Origin: Duganella sp. BJB480
GTDB lineage: Bacteria; Pseudomonadota; Gammaproteobacteria; Burkholderiales; Burkholderiaceae_D
Assembly: GCA_003416985.1 (NCBI GenBank)
Contig: QVIN01000007.1
Span: forward strand, 248,001 to 312,000
Direction of reading: 5' to 3'
Length of the DNA: 64,000 bases
The notes beneath the pieces are model-generated. The model saw nothing but the letters and a program-made list of their open reading frames with translations, was not told the DNA's origin and did no database searches. Position numbers and translations under genes: made by a program. Below are positions 1-9,620 of the stretch, piece after piece. How positions within the stretch are numbered: the first letter of the stretch is position 1; every line of letters starts with the position of its first letter.

Positions 1-97
1 CTACGGCCAACGGTGCCGTGCTTGTGGGGAGGTTCTTTTAGGAAGGTCATGTCGGCCGATGGCAGCGTGTATAGGACAGCTTGCCATTATAGATAGC

Positions 98-964
98 CTA
101 GCGCAGCGATGGTTGGAAATCGGCGTCGGTGACCATGCCGAACTCGAAGCCGCCCGCCAGCAGGCCGGCCACGATGGCGTCCAGGCTCTTGAGCGTGTTC
201 GGGTGGATCTCGTGCATCAGGATGATGCCGCCGCGGCGCGCCCTGGCCGCCGCCAGCACGTGGCCCACGTAGTCGTTCTGGAACTGGTGCGGCACGCCGC
301 AGGAAATCGCCTCGCGCGCGTCGATGGCGCCGGTGCGGTCGTAGGCCCAGTCGCAGGAGTCGATGTGCCAGCCGACGATCTTGTAGCCGTGCTCGCGCAC
401 CAGCTGGTTGGTCTCGCAGGTCGAATTGCCGTAGGGGTAGCGGAACAGCTTGGGGCCGTCGGCGCCGGTCAGGCTGTCGGTGCGCAGCACTTCGCCGGCC
501 TGGCGGGCGGGGTCGATGTCGTGGAAGTTGGGATGGCTCCAGGAATGGTTGGCCACCACGTCGTGCCCGGCCGCGCGCACCTTGGCCACCAGCTCGGGAT
601 ACTGCTGCGCCTTCTCGCCGATCATGAAGAAGGTCGCGTGGATCTTGTACTTCTTCAGCACGTCGAGGATGTATTCGGTGCCGGGCGCGGTGGGGCCGTC
701 GTCGAAGGTCAGCGCGACGCGGTTCAACGGCGGCGGCGTGGCGATGTCGGACTCGTAGCGGCAACGGCTTTCCAGCACAGCCGGTTCCACGGTCAGGCGC
801 TCGTTGAGGCGCTTGAAATGATGGTGGCGTATCGCCGCCGATTCGTCCGATGGCGCGGTGGCCGCCGGCTGGATTGGTTCGGTCGCCAGCGCGCATTGGC
901 TGGCTGCGGCCAGCAGGATGAACTGTCGCGCCGCGCGTTTGCAAGAGAGTTTGAATGAGGTCAT
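98..964 (-). CDS. Secreted polysaccharide deacetylase (NodB domain, CE4)
   Basis: The 288-residue protein has an N-terminal signal peptide (about residues 1-27) and a NodB homology domain. The CE4 motifs are visible in order: TFDDGP (86-91, catalytic and metal Asp), NHSWSHPN (139-146, metal His140 and His144), RYPYGN (175-180) and a C-terminal LMHEIHP (249-255) with the catalytic His. It should remove acetyl groups from N-acetylglucosamine polymers (chitin oligomers, peptidoglycan or exopolysaccharide) in the periplasm; the substrate cannot be told from sequence. It begins 13 bp after the stop of the small membrane-protein gene, so it is probably the last gene of the nadK-recN transcript. A TATAAT hexamer lies just upstream of the start, but no -35 supports it. 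Confidence 0.88.
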   Translation of the reverse strand: MTSFKLSCKRAARQFILLAAASQCALATEPIQPAATAPSDESAAIRHHHFKRLNERLTVEPAVLESRCRYESDIATPPPLNRVALTFDDGPTAPGTEYILDVLKKYKIHATFFMIGEKAQQYPELVAKVRAAGHDVVANHSWSHPNFHDIDPARQAGEVLRTDSLTGADGPKLFRYPYGNSTCETNQLVREHGYKIVGWHIDSCDWAYDRTGAIDAREAISCGVPHQFQNDYVGHVLAAARARRGGIILMHEIHPNTLKSLDAIVAGLLAGGFEFGMVTDADFQPSLR

Positions 965-977
965 GCCGCCATTATAG

Positions 978-1307
978 TCAGGCCGGCGCCCAGGGAATGG
1001 TCAGGCAGGCTGCGCGCGGCCGGGCGGCCAAATACAGGATCTTGACGCGGGAGCCGACGGCGGGGCCGGGATCCGGATGATAGAACACGATGTCGTCGCT
1101 GCATTTGACCGCCTTCGTGGCGCCCGCCGGCGTATAGCTGAAATCCACCCTCCAGCCGTCATCGGTCTGGTACAGGCGGGTGACGGTTGCCTCCGCGGCG
1201 ACGCCGTCCCGCTCCAACCTGGCCCGCTTTGTCGCCAGCAGCACACCGTACCAGGCCATGCCCAGCGGCGCGACGATGAACAACGACGCCCACCAGGGCA
1301 TCGTCAT
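978..1307 (-). CDS. Small membrane-anchored protein, DUF3592-like
   Basis: The 109-residue protein has one hydrophobic segment near the N-terminus (about residues 5-25, followed by a basic stretch) and a soluble tail of mostly beta character. The region around residues 37-90 (EATVTRLYQTDDGWRVDFSY through GSRVKILYL) resembles the DUF3592 pattern of an extracytoplasmic small barrel; function is unknown. Its ATG overlaps the recN stop codon (ATGA), so its translation is probably coupled to recN. Family assignment is from pattern only. Confidence 0.6.
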   Translation of the reverse strand: MTMPWWASLFIVAPLGMAWYGVLLATKRARLERDGVAAEATVTRLYQTDDGWRVDFSYTPAGATKAVKCSDDIVFYHPDPGPAVGSRVKILYLAARPRAACLTIPWAPA

Positions 1308-2956
1308 GAGGCCAGCAGCTCGCGCGCGTGCTTGCGGGTGGTGGCGGTGATTTCAAGGCCGCCCAGCATGCGCGCCACTTCCTCGACGCGGGCCTTGGCG
1401 TCCAGCACGTCGATGCGCGAGGCGGTCTTGCCGTTTTCCAGCGTGCCCTTGGCCACCTGGAAGTGCTGGCCGGCCTGGCTGGCCACCTGCGGCAAGTGCG
1501 TCACGCACAGCACCTGGCGCTCCTGGCCCAGGCGGCGCAGCAGGCGCCCCACCACTTCGGCCACGCCGCCGCCGATGCCGCTGTCGACTTCATCGAAGAT
1601 CAGCGTCGGCGTGGTGGTGGCGTTCGAGGTGATCACGGAAATGGCCAGCGAGATGCGCGCCAGCTCGCCGCCCGACGCCACCTTGGCCAGCGAGCGAGGC
1701 GCCACGCCGGCATGGCCGGCCACCAGGAACTCGACCTGCTCCAGCCCATGCGCGCCAGGCTCGCCGGGGTTGAGCGCGACCTCGAAACGGCCGCCCGTCA
1801 TGTTCAGTTCCTGCATCGCCTTGGTGACGGCGTCGCTCAGCTGGCGGGCCGCCGTGGCGCGCGTGGCGGACAGGCACCGCGCCTGCTCCATGTACGCGGC
1901 CTTGAGTTTTTCCTCCTGCTTGCGCAAGCCGTCGATGTCGCTGGCGTCGGCGATTTGCGACAGGCGCTCGGCCAGCTTGGCATGCTCCTCCGGCAGCTGC
2001 TCCTCGGTGACGCGGAACTTGCGCGCCGCCGAATGGATCGCGTCCATGCGCGCCTCCACGCTGCGCAGGCGCGCGGGGTCGAGGTCGACCCGGTCGAGAT
2101 AATCGTTGAGCGCATACACGGCCTCCTGCAGCTGGATGCGCGCCGGCTCGATCAAGTCGACGATGGCCTGCAGGCCGGTGTCGATGCCGGCCAGCTTGCC
2201 CAGCTTCTGATTCAGCGACGACAGCTGCGACAGGATCGGATGCTCCTCCGCCTCCGAGATCACCGCCAGCGCCTCCTGCGCGCCCTCCAGCAGGCTGGCC
2301 GCGTGCGACAGGCGGCTCTGCTCATTGGTCACCTCGGCCCACTCGCCCGGCTTGACGGCCAGCTTTTCCAGCTCGTTGACCTGCCACTCCAGCCGCTCGC
2401 GCTCATACAGCACGTTGGCGGCGTTGGTCTCGAACTCCTCCAGCTGCCGCGCCAGCGCGCGCCACGCCTTGTAGGCCAGCGTCACCGCCTTGACGTCGCC
2501 GCCGGCGCCGGCCTGGCCGTCGAGCAGCACGCGCTGCGCCTCGGTCTTCATCAGCGACTGGTGCGCGTGCTGGCCGTGGATGTCGACCAGCATGTCGCCG
2601 ATCTCGCGCAGCTGCGCCGCCGTCGCCGCGATGCCGTTGATGTAGGCCTTGCTGCGGCCGGCGTTGTCGATCACGCGGCGCAGCAGCGCGCCGCCCTCCT
2701 CCGCCGCGAACTCGTTGGCGGCCAGCCAGTCGCGCGCCTGCTCGCTGGGCGCGAAGTCCGCCGTGATGTCGGCCTTGGCCGCGCCCTCGCGCACCACGCT
2801 GGCGTCGCCGCGGCCGCCCAGCGCCAGCGTCAGCGCGTCGATCAGGATCGATTTGCCGGCGCCGGTCTCGCCGGTGAAGACGGTGAAGCCTGCGGAGAAT
2901 TCCAGTTCGATGGTGTCGACGATGACGAAATCGCGGATGGACAAGGTGCGGAGCAT
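1304..2956 (-). CDS. recN: DNA repair protein RecN
   Basis: RecN is an SMC-like ATPase that acts at double-strand breaks during recombinational repair. The 550 residues match the family length. Walker A GETGAGKS lies at 29-36, a long coiled-coil arm fills the middle, the ABC signature VASGGELARI is near 422, and Walker B LIFDEVDSGIGG is near 455. The start MLRTLSIRDF is the typical RecN N-terminus. It lies 15 bp downstream of nadK, the usual order in Burkholderiales, and overlaps the next gene by 4 bp. No LexA-type box was identified in front of it; it is probably transcribed with nadK. Confidence 0.97.
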   Translation of the reverse strand: MLRTLSIRDFVIVDTIELEFSAGFTVFTGETGAGKSILIDALTLALGGRGDASVVREGAAKADITADFAPSEQARDWLAANEFAAEEGGALLRRVIDNAGRSKAYINGIAATAAQLREIGDMLVDIHGQHAHQSLMKTEAQRVLLDGQAGAGGDVKAVTLAYKAWRALARQLEEFETNAANVLYERERLEWQVNELEKLAVKPGEWAEVTNEQSRLSHAASLLEGAQEALAVISEAEEHPILSQLSSLNQKLGKLAGIDTGLQAIVDLIEPARIQLQEAVYALNDYLDRVDLDPARLRSVEARMDAIHSAARKFRVTEEQLPEEHAKLAERLSQIADASDIDGLRKQEEKLKAAYMEQARCLSATRATAARQLSDAVTKAMQELNMTGGRFEVALNPGEPGAHGLEQVEFLVAGHAGVAPRSLAKVASGGELARISLAISVITSNATTTPTLIFDEVDSGIGGGVAEVVGRLLRRLGQERQVLCVTHLPQVASQAGQHFQVAKGTLENGKTASRIDVLDAKARVEEVARMLGGLEITATTRKHARELLAS

Positions 2957-2971
2957 GGAAGCCTGGTGAGG

Positions 2972-3880
2972 TTAATTGAGTTTGCCTTCAACGGAAGGAT
3001 GTTCGTTCCAGTGCAGCTTTTCGCGCAGCGTGTTGTAGTAGCTCCAGCCTTCCGGGTGCAGGAAGGTGATCGAGTGCGGCGAACGCTGGATGAAGATCTG
3101 GTCCTGCGCCGTCAGGCTGGCGAAGGTCTGCATGTCGAAGTTGACGCTGATGTCGCGCCCGCGCACGATCTCCACCACGATCTCGCTGGACTCGGGCAGC
3201 ACGATGGGCCGGTTCGACAGCGCGTGCGGCGCGATCGGCACCAGCACCACGCCGCCCAGGCTCGGATGCAGCAGCGGGCCGCCGGCCGACAGCGCGTAGG
3301 CGGTGGAGCCGGTGGGCGTGGAGATGATCAAGCCATCGGAGCGCTGGTTGTACATGAAGTGGCCGTCGACGTCGACCCGCAGCTCGGCCATGCCGGCGCC
3401 GGCGCCGCGCGAGACCACGACGTCGTTGACCGCCAGGCCGACGTGGATGGTGGCGCCGTTGCGCACCACGCGCCCTTCGAGCAGCGTGCGGCGCTCGGCC
3501 TTGTAGCGGCCGGCCAGGATCTTGGGCAGCACGTCGAGCATGGCGTCGAGCGGGATGTCGGTCATGAAGCCCAGGCGGCCCTGGTTGACGCCGATCAGCG
3601 GCACGTCGAACGGCGCCAGCTGGCGCGCGATGCCCAGCATGGTGCCGTCGCCGCCCATGACGATGGCGGCGTCGCAGTGGGCGCCGATTTCGGTGGCGCT
3701 CATCACCCGCACCCGGTCCATCGCGAAGCCGAGATGGGCGGCGGTCTGCTCCTCGAACACCGCCGTGTAGCCGTCCCGCTGCAGCAGGTCGACCACGCTG
3801 CGCACCGATTCGGCGATGCCGTCGGTGTTCTGGCGCACGACCAGTGCGATGGTTTGATATACGGCGTGCGTGGCGGTCAT
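2972..3880 (-). CDS. nadK: NAD kinase
   Basis: Phosphorylates NAD to NADP with ATP or polyphosphate in the cytoplasm. The 302-residue protein carries the family motifs GGDGTMLG (catalytic Asp), [10 protein letters not shown], and the substrate-site stretch [20 protein letters not shown]. The reading frame is open further upstream to 3949, but the preceding residues are not family-like, and [17 protein letters not shown] matches known NadK N-termini, so the internal ATG at 3880 was chosen. It is the first gene of the nadK-recN unit. The hrcA gene often found divergent to nadK in this order is absent here. Confidence 0.96.
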   Translation of the reverse strand: MTATHAVYQTIALVVRQNTDGIAESVRSVVDLLQRDGYTAVFEEQTAAHLGFAMDRVRVMSATEIGAHCDAAIVMGGDGTMLGIARQLAPFDVPLIGVNQGRLGFMTDIPLDAMLDVLPKILAGRYKAERRTLLEGRVVRNGATIHVGLAVNDVVVSRGAGAGMAELRVDVDGHFMYNQRSDGLIISTPTGSTAYALSAGGPLLHPSLGGVVLVPIAPHALSNRPIVLPESSEIVVEIVRGRDISVNFDMQTFASLTAQDQIFIQRSPHSITFLHPEGWSYYNTLREKLHWNEHPSVEGKLN

Positions 3881-4038
3881 AAAATTCTCGGCTAAGGGGT
3901 GAGGTCGGCGACACGCAGCAGGGTAACCCATAACGCAGGCTTGTGCCATCGCCCGCCCGCCTCACGACTGTACGTTTAAACAGTATTTTGCGCAGTATAG
4001 TGTGCGCGCCGCCAGACTGCAAGGACCCCGGCGGCGGC

Positions 4039-5064
4039 TCAGTGGGCGCCGACGCTCATGATCCCGGCCATCATCGACAGGAGCACCGCCACGCCGATGG
4101 CGATCGAGTAGAAGGTCATCAGGGTGCCCCAGCGCAGGAACACGCCCCAGCGGCTGCCGCCGTACACGCGCCGCATCGCCCACGGCAGGTAGCCCAGCAG
4201 CCAGCACCACAGCACGAAATTGACGAAGCCGAACGGCATCACCAGGATCACGCTGTAGATGAAGAAGGCGAAGGCGTTGCTGTGCAGCGCGAACAGCAGG
4301 TGCTCGCCGAAGCGCTTGCCCGAGCCGAGGTACAGCACCTTGAGCATCAGCGCGAACACCGGCATCAGGCAGAAGATCGCATACGGCGCGTAGTGGTAGA
4401 AGCCCGCCGTGAAGACCGTGCCCTTCTGGTCGCCGGGCAGGTCTTCGAAGGCCTGCCATTTATGCTTGAGCGTGGGCCAGCGGTTGAGGAAGTCGCCGTC
4501 CTTGTCCATCATGCCGAAGTTGAGATTGTTCTTGCTCTTGCTGCGCTCCGCGGCAACGGCGGCTTCCTCCTGCTTGAAGTCTTCCTGCATCGCGCCGATC
4601 GCCGCTTCGGCGGCGGCCTTGCCGCGCTGTTCTTCCTTCGTGAGCGGCTTGAGCGGCGGCGCCGCCTCCGCCGTCGCCGAGGCCACCTCGGTCTCGGGCT
4701 CGCTTTCCTTGTCCTCCGTGCCCGGATCGAAGCCGCTGGTGAGCTTCATCAGCGCGAAGAACACCAGGCTCAGCGTGAGGTACAGGCGCAGCGGCTGCAC
4801 GAAGCGCACGCGGCGGCCGCGGATGTATTCCAGGGTCAGCGCCCCGGGCCGGAACAGCAGGCGCATCACCGTGCCCCACAGCTTGCCCTCCAGCGCCACG
4901 TAGTGGCCGATGAACTCGTGCAGGAATTCGCGCGTGCTGGCGTGGTGCAGGATGGCTTCCTGGCCGCAGTTGGCGCAGAAGTGGCCGCTGACCACCGCCT
5001 CGCAATTGGGGCAGTTGGCCGACGGCGCGTGGGCGTCGTGTTCCTGGTTCACGGCAGTGCTCAT
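4039..5064 (-). CDS. DUF3667 family zinc-ribbon membrane protein
   Basis: The 341-residue protein starts with a four-Cys zinc ribbon (CPNC ... CANCGQ, about residues 19-34). A segment ending near the first membrane helix (FRPGALTLEYIRGRRVRFVQ) follows, as in DUF3667 proteins. Then come a charged, Ala/Glu-rich cytoplasmic insert and about four hydrophobic helices in the C-terminal half. Function is unknown; related proteins are inner-membrane proteins of no assigned role. The start at 5064 was chosen over an upstream one because AGGA lies 8 bp before it. It is monocistronic and about 160 bp upstream of nadK in the same direction. Confidence 0.78.
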   Translation of the reverse strand: MSTAVNQEHDAHAPSANCPNCEAVVSGHFCANCGQEAILHHASTREFLHEFIGHYVALEGKLWGTVMRLLFRPGALTLEYIRGRRVRFVQPLRLYLTLSLVFFALMKLTSGFDPGTEDKESEPETEVASATAEAAPPLKPLTKEEQRGKAAAEAAIGAMQEDFKQEEAAVAAERSKSKNNLNFGMMDKDGDFLNRWPTLKHKWQAFEDLPGDQKGTVFTAGFYHYAPYAIFCLMPVFALMLKVLYLGSGKRFGEHLLFALHSNAFAFFIYSVILVMPFGFVNFVLWCWLLGYLPWAMRRVYGGSRWGVFLRWGTLMTFYSIAIGVAVLLSMMAGIMSVGAH

Positions 5065-5206
5065 GCAAACATCCTGATCGTTAATGGCGTGGAAAAAGTG
5101 TCCAAATGATAAACGACTTCGCCTGGTAGTTGTCAAAATTCAATGTGGCGACCGTGGTAAAAACAACTGGTTAAGATGGTTGCAGCCACAGGAACAGGAG
5201 GCCGCA

Positions 5207-5458
5207 ATGAAAGACGCTCACGTCAACACCAAAGCCCAGGTCAAGAACGACGGCGCCAAGCGCATGCCGCACGAGCGCGACGAGGCGCCGGACGCCCAGT
5301 CCCCCAAGCCGCGCAGCGTCATGCGGCAGGCCGCCAGCGACATCGAGCGCGGCCTGGTCGACACCGACCTGCACAACCAGCCCGGCGTGCAGCAGGCGCG
5401 CGCGCCCGGTCCGCGCGCCGGCACCGCCCAGCCGCAGCCGGGCAGCAAGCGCGACTGA
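5207..5458 (+). CDS. Small charged hypothetical protein
   Basis: An 83-residue, hydrophilic, probably disordered protein rich in Lys, Asp, Arg and Pro, with no Cys and no membrane segment. A strong ribosome binding site (AGGAGG, 5 bp before the ATG) fixes the start and is the main evidence that it is expressed. The reading frame extends upstream without a start-worthy context. It is divergent from the DUF3667 gene and 145 bp upstream of osmC. I do not recognise a family. Confidence 0.66.
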   Translation: MKDAHVNTKAQVKNDGAKRMPHERDEAPDAQSPKPRSVMRQAASDIERGLVDTDLHNQPGVQQARAPGPRAGTAQPQPGSKRD

Positions 5459-5603
5459 GCGGGAACCACGCACGCATGCCGCCGCCCCCCAGGCGGCGGT
5501 CGACCAACAAGGCGCGCCGCTGGTGGCGGACGACGCCGGCAACATCATCTGGCGCGTGGCGCCTTCCGCCACCACAACCGCGGGCAAACAAGGAGTCAAC
5601 ATC

Positions 5604-6035
5604 ATGAGCAGCAAACACACGGGTTCGGCAGTATGGAGCGGCGGCCTGAAGGACGGCGGCGGCAAGATTTCCACGCAGAGCGGCGCCATGGACAACGTCC
5701 AGTACGGCTTCCACGCGCGCTTCGAGGACGGCCCCGGCACCAATCCGGAGGAGCTGATCGGCGCCGCGCACGCGGGCTGCTTCACCATGGCCCTGTCCGG
5801 CATCCTGGCCGAAGCGGGCATGACCGCGCAGAACCTGAGCACCACGGCCACCGTCACGCTGGACAAGGTGGACGGCAACTTCGCCATCACCGAGGTCCAC
5901 CTGAACCTGGTGGCCAGAATCGCCGGCGCCGACCAGCGGAAATTCGAGGAGGCGGCCCTCAAGGCCAAGCAGAACTGTCCGGTGTCCAAGCTGCTCAACA
6001 CCCACATCACGCTGGACGCGCGGCTCGAGAGCTGA
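5604..6035 (+). CDS. osmC: OsmC-family peroxiredoxin (organic hydroperoxide reductase)
   Basis: A 143-residue Ohr/OsmC-fold protein that reduces organic peroxides with two active-site cysteines. Cys59 lies in [12 protein letters not shown] and Cys125 in [12 protein letters not shown], both in family positions. The preceding AAGGAG 9 bp upstream of ATG 5604 supports this start over the upstream in-frame codons. The motif spacing and [15 protein letters not shown] resemble the OsmC subgroup more than Ohr. It stands 58 bp in front of gloA in the same direction, giving a small detoxification pair. Confidence 0.93.
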   Translation: MSSKHTGSAVWSGGLKDGGGKISTQSGAMDNVQYGFHARFEDGPGTNPEELIGAAHAGCFTMALSGILAEAGMTAQNLSTTATVTLDKVDGNFAITEVHLNLVARIAGADQRKFEEAALKAKQNCPVSKLLNTHITLDARLES

Positions 6036-6093
6036 GCAGGGTTGCGGCAAAACGCATAGAATTCGGGTTTCTCCGTTCCCACGAAAGACCACG

Positions 6094-6501
6094 ATGCGTA
6101 TTCTGCACACCATGCTGCGGGTCGGCGACCTCCAGCGCTCGATCGATTTCTACACCAAGGTGCTCGGCATGAAGCTGCTGCGCACCAGCGACAATCCCGA
6201 GTACCAGTACACGCTGGCCTTCCTCGGCTACGGCGCCAACCCGGAGCACGCCGAGCTGGAGCTGACCTACAACTACGGCCAGACCAGCTACGAGCTGGGC
6301 ACGGCCTACGGCCACATCGCCATCTCGGCCGACGACATCGTCGGCGCCTGCAACGCGGTCAAGGCCAACGGCGGCGCCGTCACGCGCGAGCCGGGCCCGG
6401 TCAAGGGCGGCAAGACGGTGATCGCCTTCGTCACCGATCCGGACGGCTACAAGATCGAACTGATCGAACGCAGTTTCGACGGCCAGGGCGCGGGGCTTTA
6501 A
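6094..6501 (+). CDS. gloA: Lactoylglutathione lyase (glyoxalase I)
   Basis: Converts the methylglyoxal-glutathione hemithioacetal to S-lactoylglutathione in the cytoplasm. The 135-residue protein is the size of E. coli GloA, and the four metal ligands fall at identical positions: His5, Glu56, His74 and Glu122, consistent with a Ni/Co-type enzyme. The last four bases overlap the end of the convergent membrane-protein gene. It probably shares a stress-response role with the upstream osmC. Confidence 0.96.
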   Translation: MRILHTMLRVGDLQRSIDFYTKVLGMKLLRTSDNPEYQYTLAFLGYGANPEHAELELTYNYGQTSYELGTAYGHIAISADDIVGACNAVKANGGAVTREPGPVKGGKTVIAFVTDPDGYKIELIERSFDGQGAGL

Positions 6502-7097
6502 CCCCGAACCGTGCTGGCCGGCTTGCGTGCGCCGGCGGTGTGCAGGAAGATGAACACGCCGACGGCGCCGATCGCGCCGACCAGCACGGACGCCAGCGCC
6601 AGCACGGCCGGCTGCTGGTTGTACAGCTTGGCGACCAGGTATACCAGCACGGCGTTGGCCAACAGCAGAGGCATGCCCAGCCACCACAGAACCAAATCGA
6701 GCGACGCCGAATAGCCGCTCCCCAGCATGGGCAGCAGTGGCAGCACATGGGCCACCAGCATCAACGCGAACACCGCGCGCCACCACGCCAGCAGGCGCGG
6801 CGCATCCGCCCGCTCCTGCTCGGACAACACCACCGCGGGCGCGCTGCGCCGCCTGAAGTACACCACCACAAAACCCAGGAACAACACCATGCTCAGCGCC
6901 AGGCCGCCGGCTATGCACATCCACAGCGCGCCGTAGCCGCAGCCGCCCTCGAACGACGAGCCGAACCACTCGCAGGGCATGGTGCTCACCGCGAAATAGG
7001 CGATGGCGCCGGCGATGCCGACCGACGCGGCAAACGCGATGAGCAAGGTCAGTATGGTGCCTGCGGCGCTGCGCAGGGCAAGGGGGGCGGTCGACAT
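6498..7097 (-). CDS. Hypothetical four-to-five-helix membrane protein
   Basis: A 199-residue integral membrane protein. Hydrophobic segments lie at about residues 14-38, 58-82, 108-128, 134-155 and 164-188, with a short RRR-rich cytoplasmic loop after the second. A Cys pair ([15 protein letters not shown], about 42-56) sits in the first outside loop. No family is recognised. It overlaps the gloA stop by 4 bp in convergent orientation and has no obvious operon partner. Confidence 0.6.
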   Translation of the reverse strand: MSTAPLALRSAAGTILTLLIAFAASVGIAGAIAYFAVSTMPCEWFGSSFEGGCGYGALWMCIAGGLALSMVLFLGFVVVYFRRRSAPAVVLSEQERADAPRLLAWWRAVFALMLVAHVLPLLPMLGSGYSASLDLVLWWLGMPLLLANAVLVYLVAKLYNQQPAVLALASVLVGAIGAVGVFIFLHTAGARKPASTVRG

Positions 7098-7176
7098 GGC
7101 GGCGGTGTTTTATTTATTTAATAACGATGTGCCGGATGGTACAAGCTCCCGCCATTCCCGTCCACGCGATAGGGCG

Positions 7177-7204
7177 AAAAAAAACGCCGGCGCATCGCCG
7201 GCGT
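7177..7204 (-). terminator. Intrinsic terminator after the tolC-type gene
   Basis: On the minus strand a perfect 9-bp stem (ACGCCGGCG, loop ATG, CGCCGGCGT) is followed by eight T residues. It lies 24 bp beyond the stop of the outer-membrane channel gene and should end the pcm-rhodanese-tolC transcript. Confidence 0.9.
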
Positions 7205-7227
7205 CTGTGCGTCGAGCCCGGCGCGGC

Positions 7228-8544
7228 TTAGTGCGCCAGCAGGGCGTTGATCGGCGCCAGGTCGTCTTCCTTCAGCGAGCCGGCGGCCGACTTCAGGCGC
7301 AGGCCGTTCATGATGGTGTCGTAGCGGGCCTTGGCCAGGTCCTTCTGGGTCGAGTACAGCAGCTTCTGGGCATTCAGCACGTCGATGTTGATACGCACGC
7401 CGACCTGGTAGCCCAGCTTGTTCGAATCGAGCGAGGACTTGCTCGACACCTCGGCCGCCTCCAGCGCCTTGACCTGCGCCAGGCCGCTGTTCATGCCCAG
7501 GTAGGCCGAGCGGGCGTTCTGCGAGGCGGCGCGCTTGGTCGCCTCCAGGTCGTTGCGGGCCTTGTCCTCCAGCGCGATGGTTTCGCGCACCTTGCTGGTG
7601 ACGGCGAAGCCGCTGAAGATCGGCACGTTCCAGCTGACGCCGATGGCGTTGTTGTTGGTGCGCTGCTGGCCGGTGGTGGTCTGGTGCGTGGTGCTGGCGA
7701 TCAGGTTGGCGGTCGGCATGTGGCCGGCGCGGTTGCGCTCGATTTCGCGCTTGGCGATCTCCACGTTCAGCTTGGCGGCCACGACGGCGTAGTTCTGGTT
7801 CTCGGCCGAGCTGACCCACGGCTCCACCGCGGCCGGCGACGGCGCGCTGATGGTCACGCCGGTGCGCAGCGGCGCCAGTTCGCCCGGCGCCTGGCCGATG
7901 ATCACCTGCAGCGCGGTGCGCTTGTTGTCCAGGTCATTGATGGCGGCGAACTCCTGCGCCACCACCAGGTCGTACGCGGCCTGCGCCTCGTGGGTGTCGG
8001 TGATGGTCTGGGTGCCGACCTCGAAGTTGCGCTTGGCCGAGGCCAGCTGTTCGGTGGTGGCCACCTTCTGCGCCTGGGTCGAGGTCAGGTTGTCCTGCGC
8101 GGTCAGCACGTCGAAGTAGGCTTGCGCCACGCGCGTGATCAGGTCCTGCTGGGCCTGGGCGAAGGTGGCTTCGGCGGTGGCCTGCGCCAGCTTGCTTTGC
8201 TGGTAGGTCTGCCAGTTGCCCCAGTTGAACAGCGGCTGGCTCAGTTGCACGGTGTAGGAGTTGCTGTGGCTGTCGACGTCGGCCTTCGGCGTGTAGCTAC
8301 CGCCCAGAAACTGGGAGACATCGCCGCTGTTGCGCGTGTTGCTGCCACTGGCCGCGATGTTCGGCAGCAGGCCGGAGCGCCCCTGAGTGATCCGTTCCTG
8401 GCCCGCGGTCAGCGACGAGCGCGCGCCGGCGTACGTGGCGTCGTTGGCCAGCGCTTGCTGATATACCTGGATCAGGTCGGCCGCCTGTGCGTTGAGCGTC
8501 AAGAAGGCGCTGGTGATCAGCACGGCGATAAGGGGTCTCTGCAT
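7228..8544 (-). CDS. tolC: TolC-family outer-membrane channel
   Basis: A 438-residue outer-membrane efflux protein of type I secretion and RND/MFS pumps. It has a signal peptide (about 1-21, MQRPLIAVLITSAFLTLNAQAA region), two OEP repeats, and TolC-typical stretches such as LIQVYQQALANDATY near the mature N-terminus and GYQVGVRINIDVLNAQKLLY in the second repeat. The ATG at 8544 is preceded by GGAG at 6 bp spacing, so it was chosen over ATGs 8 codons upstream. It is third in the pcm-rhodanese-tolC series, an arrangement common in beta-proteobacteria. The inner-membrane and adaptor partners are elsewhere. Confidence 0.93.
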   Translation of the reverse strand: MQRPLIAVLITSAFLTLNAQAADLIQVYQQALANDATYAGARSSLTAGQERITQGRSGLLPNIAASGSNTRNSGDVSQFLGGSYTPKADVDSHSNSYTVQLSQPLFNWGNWQTYQQSKLAQATAEATFAQAQQDLITRVAQAYFDVLTAQDNLTSTQAQKVATTEQLASAKRNFEVGTQTITDTHEAQAAYDLVVAQEFAAINDLDNKRTALQVIIGQAPGELAPLRTGVTISAPSPAAVEPWVSSAENQNYAVVAAKLNVEIAKREIERNRAGHMPTANLIASTTHQTTTGQQRTNNNAIGVSWNVPIFSGFAVTSKVRETIALEDKARNDLEATKRAASQNARSAYLGMNSGLAQVKALEAAEVSSKSSLDSNKLGYQVGVRINIDVLNAQKLLYSTQKDLAKARYDTIMNGLRLKSAAGSLKEDDLAPINALLAH

Positions 8545-8631
8545 TGCATTCTCCGTTGGAGTCATCAAAAAAGTTGATCAAATCAAAAACACACTACCTT
8601 GGCGCCGCGCCCGTCTTCAGCGTCGCGACAC

Positions 8632-8955
8632 TCAATACTTGGCCATCGTGCCGTCGACTTGCAGCGCCCAGGCGTGGATGCCGCCGGTCAGGTTGATCAT
8701 CTTGCCGAAGCCGTTACGCTCCAGGAAGGCGGCCACCTGCAGGCTGCGCGCGCCGTGATGGCAGATGCAGACGATGGCCGCATCCTCGTCCAGGTCGTCG
8801 ATGCGCGCCGGTATGGTGTTCATCGGGATCTGCACCGAACCGTCGATGCGGCAGGTCTCGAATTCCCAGTTCTCGCGCACGTCCAGCAACATCGGGCTGG
8901 GCCGCGCATCGTCCGCCAGCCAGTCGGCCAGTTCCAGAGCGGTGATCTGCTGCAT
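8632..8955 (-). CDS. Single-domain rhodanese-like sulfurtransferase
   Basis: A 107-residue single rhodanese domain of the GlpE/PspE size class. The active-site loop CHHGARS (65-71) keeps the catalytic Cys65 expected to carry persulfide sulfur, and the N-terminal LLDVRENWEF and C-terminal GGIHAWALQVDG are family motifs. There is no signal peptide, so it is cytoplasmic. It sits 11 bp after pcm in the same direction and 87 bp before the tolC gene. The physiological sulfur acceptor is unknown. Confidence 0.9.
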   Translation of the reverse strand: MQQITALELADWLADDARPSPMLLDVRENWEFETCRIDGSVQIPMNTIPARIDDLDEDAAIVCICHHGARSLQVAAFLERNGFGKMINLTGGIHAWALQVDGTMAKY

Positions 8956-8966
8956 GGCCGGTCCGC

Positions 8967-9620
8967 TTAAAACTTGAACTGCGACGGCTGCACGGCCGAG
9001 GCCAGCGGCTTGACGTCGGTTTCAAACAGCGTGCGCGTGTCATAGCCGGCCTCGCCGGTGCGGGTGATCAGCTGCGCCTTCATCGCCGGCGACTGGCCGA
9101 TGATGGCCGCCAGACGGCCGCCCACTTTCAATTGTTGCAACAACGCTTCCGGCAGCACCGGCAGCGAACCGGTCACGACGATGACGTCGAACGGCGCGCC
9201 CTGGCTCCAGCCCTGGGCGCCGTTGCCCAGCTCCACCGTCACGTTGGTGACGCCGTTGTCGGCCAAATTCTTTTCCGCCAGCGCCTTGAGCTCGGGCGAC
9301 ACCTCCACCGCCGTCACGTGGCGGCCCTTGTGGGCCAGCAGCGCGGCCATGTAGCCGGAGCCGGCACCGATTTCCAGCACGTTCTCATGCTTCTTGACGT
9401 TGACGTCCTGCAGCAGGCGCGCCTCCACCTTCGGGTTCAGCATGGCGACGCCGCCCGGCAGCGGGATTTCGGTGTCGGCAAACGCCAGCGCCTTGTGGGC
9501 GGCCGGCACGAAATTCTCGCGTTTGACCACCAGCAGCAGGTCCAGCACACTCGTGTCGAGGACGTCCCAAGGGCGGATTTGCTGTTCGATCATGTTGAAG
9601 CGGGCTTGTTCGATATTCAT
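8967..9620 (-). CDS. pcm: Protein-L-isoaspartate O-methyltransferase
   Basis: A 217-residue SAM-dependent methyltransferase of the Pcm family, which repairs isoaspartyl damage in aged proteins. Motif I VLEIGAGSGYMAALLA (about 81-96), the post-I acidic residue in VTAVEVSPEL, and the N-terminal NMIEQQIRPWDVLD region are those of the short beta-proteobacterial Pcm type found upstream of tolC. First gene of a pcm-rhodanese-tolC run. Confidence 0.92.
   Translation of the reverse strand: MNIEQARFNMIEQQIRPWDVLDTSVLDLLLVVKRENFVPAAHKALAFADTEIPLPGGVAMLNPKVEARLLQDVNVKKHENVLEIGAGSGYMAALLAHKGRHVTAVEVSPELKALAEKNLADNGVTNVTVELGNGAQGWSQGAPFDVIVVTGSLPVLPEALLQQLKVGGRLAAIIGQSPAMKAQLITRTGEAGYDTRTLFETDVKPLASAVQPSQFKF

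Noticed and set aside
964-976. TATAAT just before the polysaccharide deacetylase start, suggesting a leaderless transcript
   Set aside because: No -35 at proper spacing; the hexamer falls across the 13-bp intercistronic gap of an apparent operon and is probably chance.
8575-8587. TTGATCAAATCAA between the rhodanese and tolC genes as an FNR site
   Set aside because: The half-sites are 3 bp apart, not 4, so FNR-family binding is not supported.
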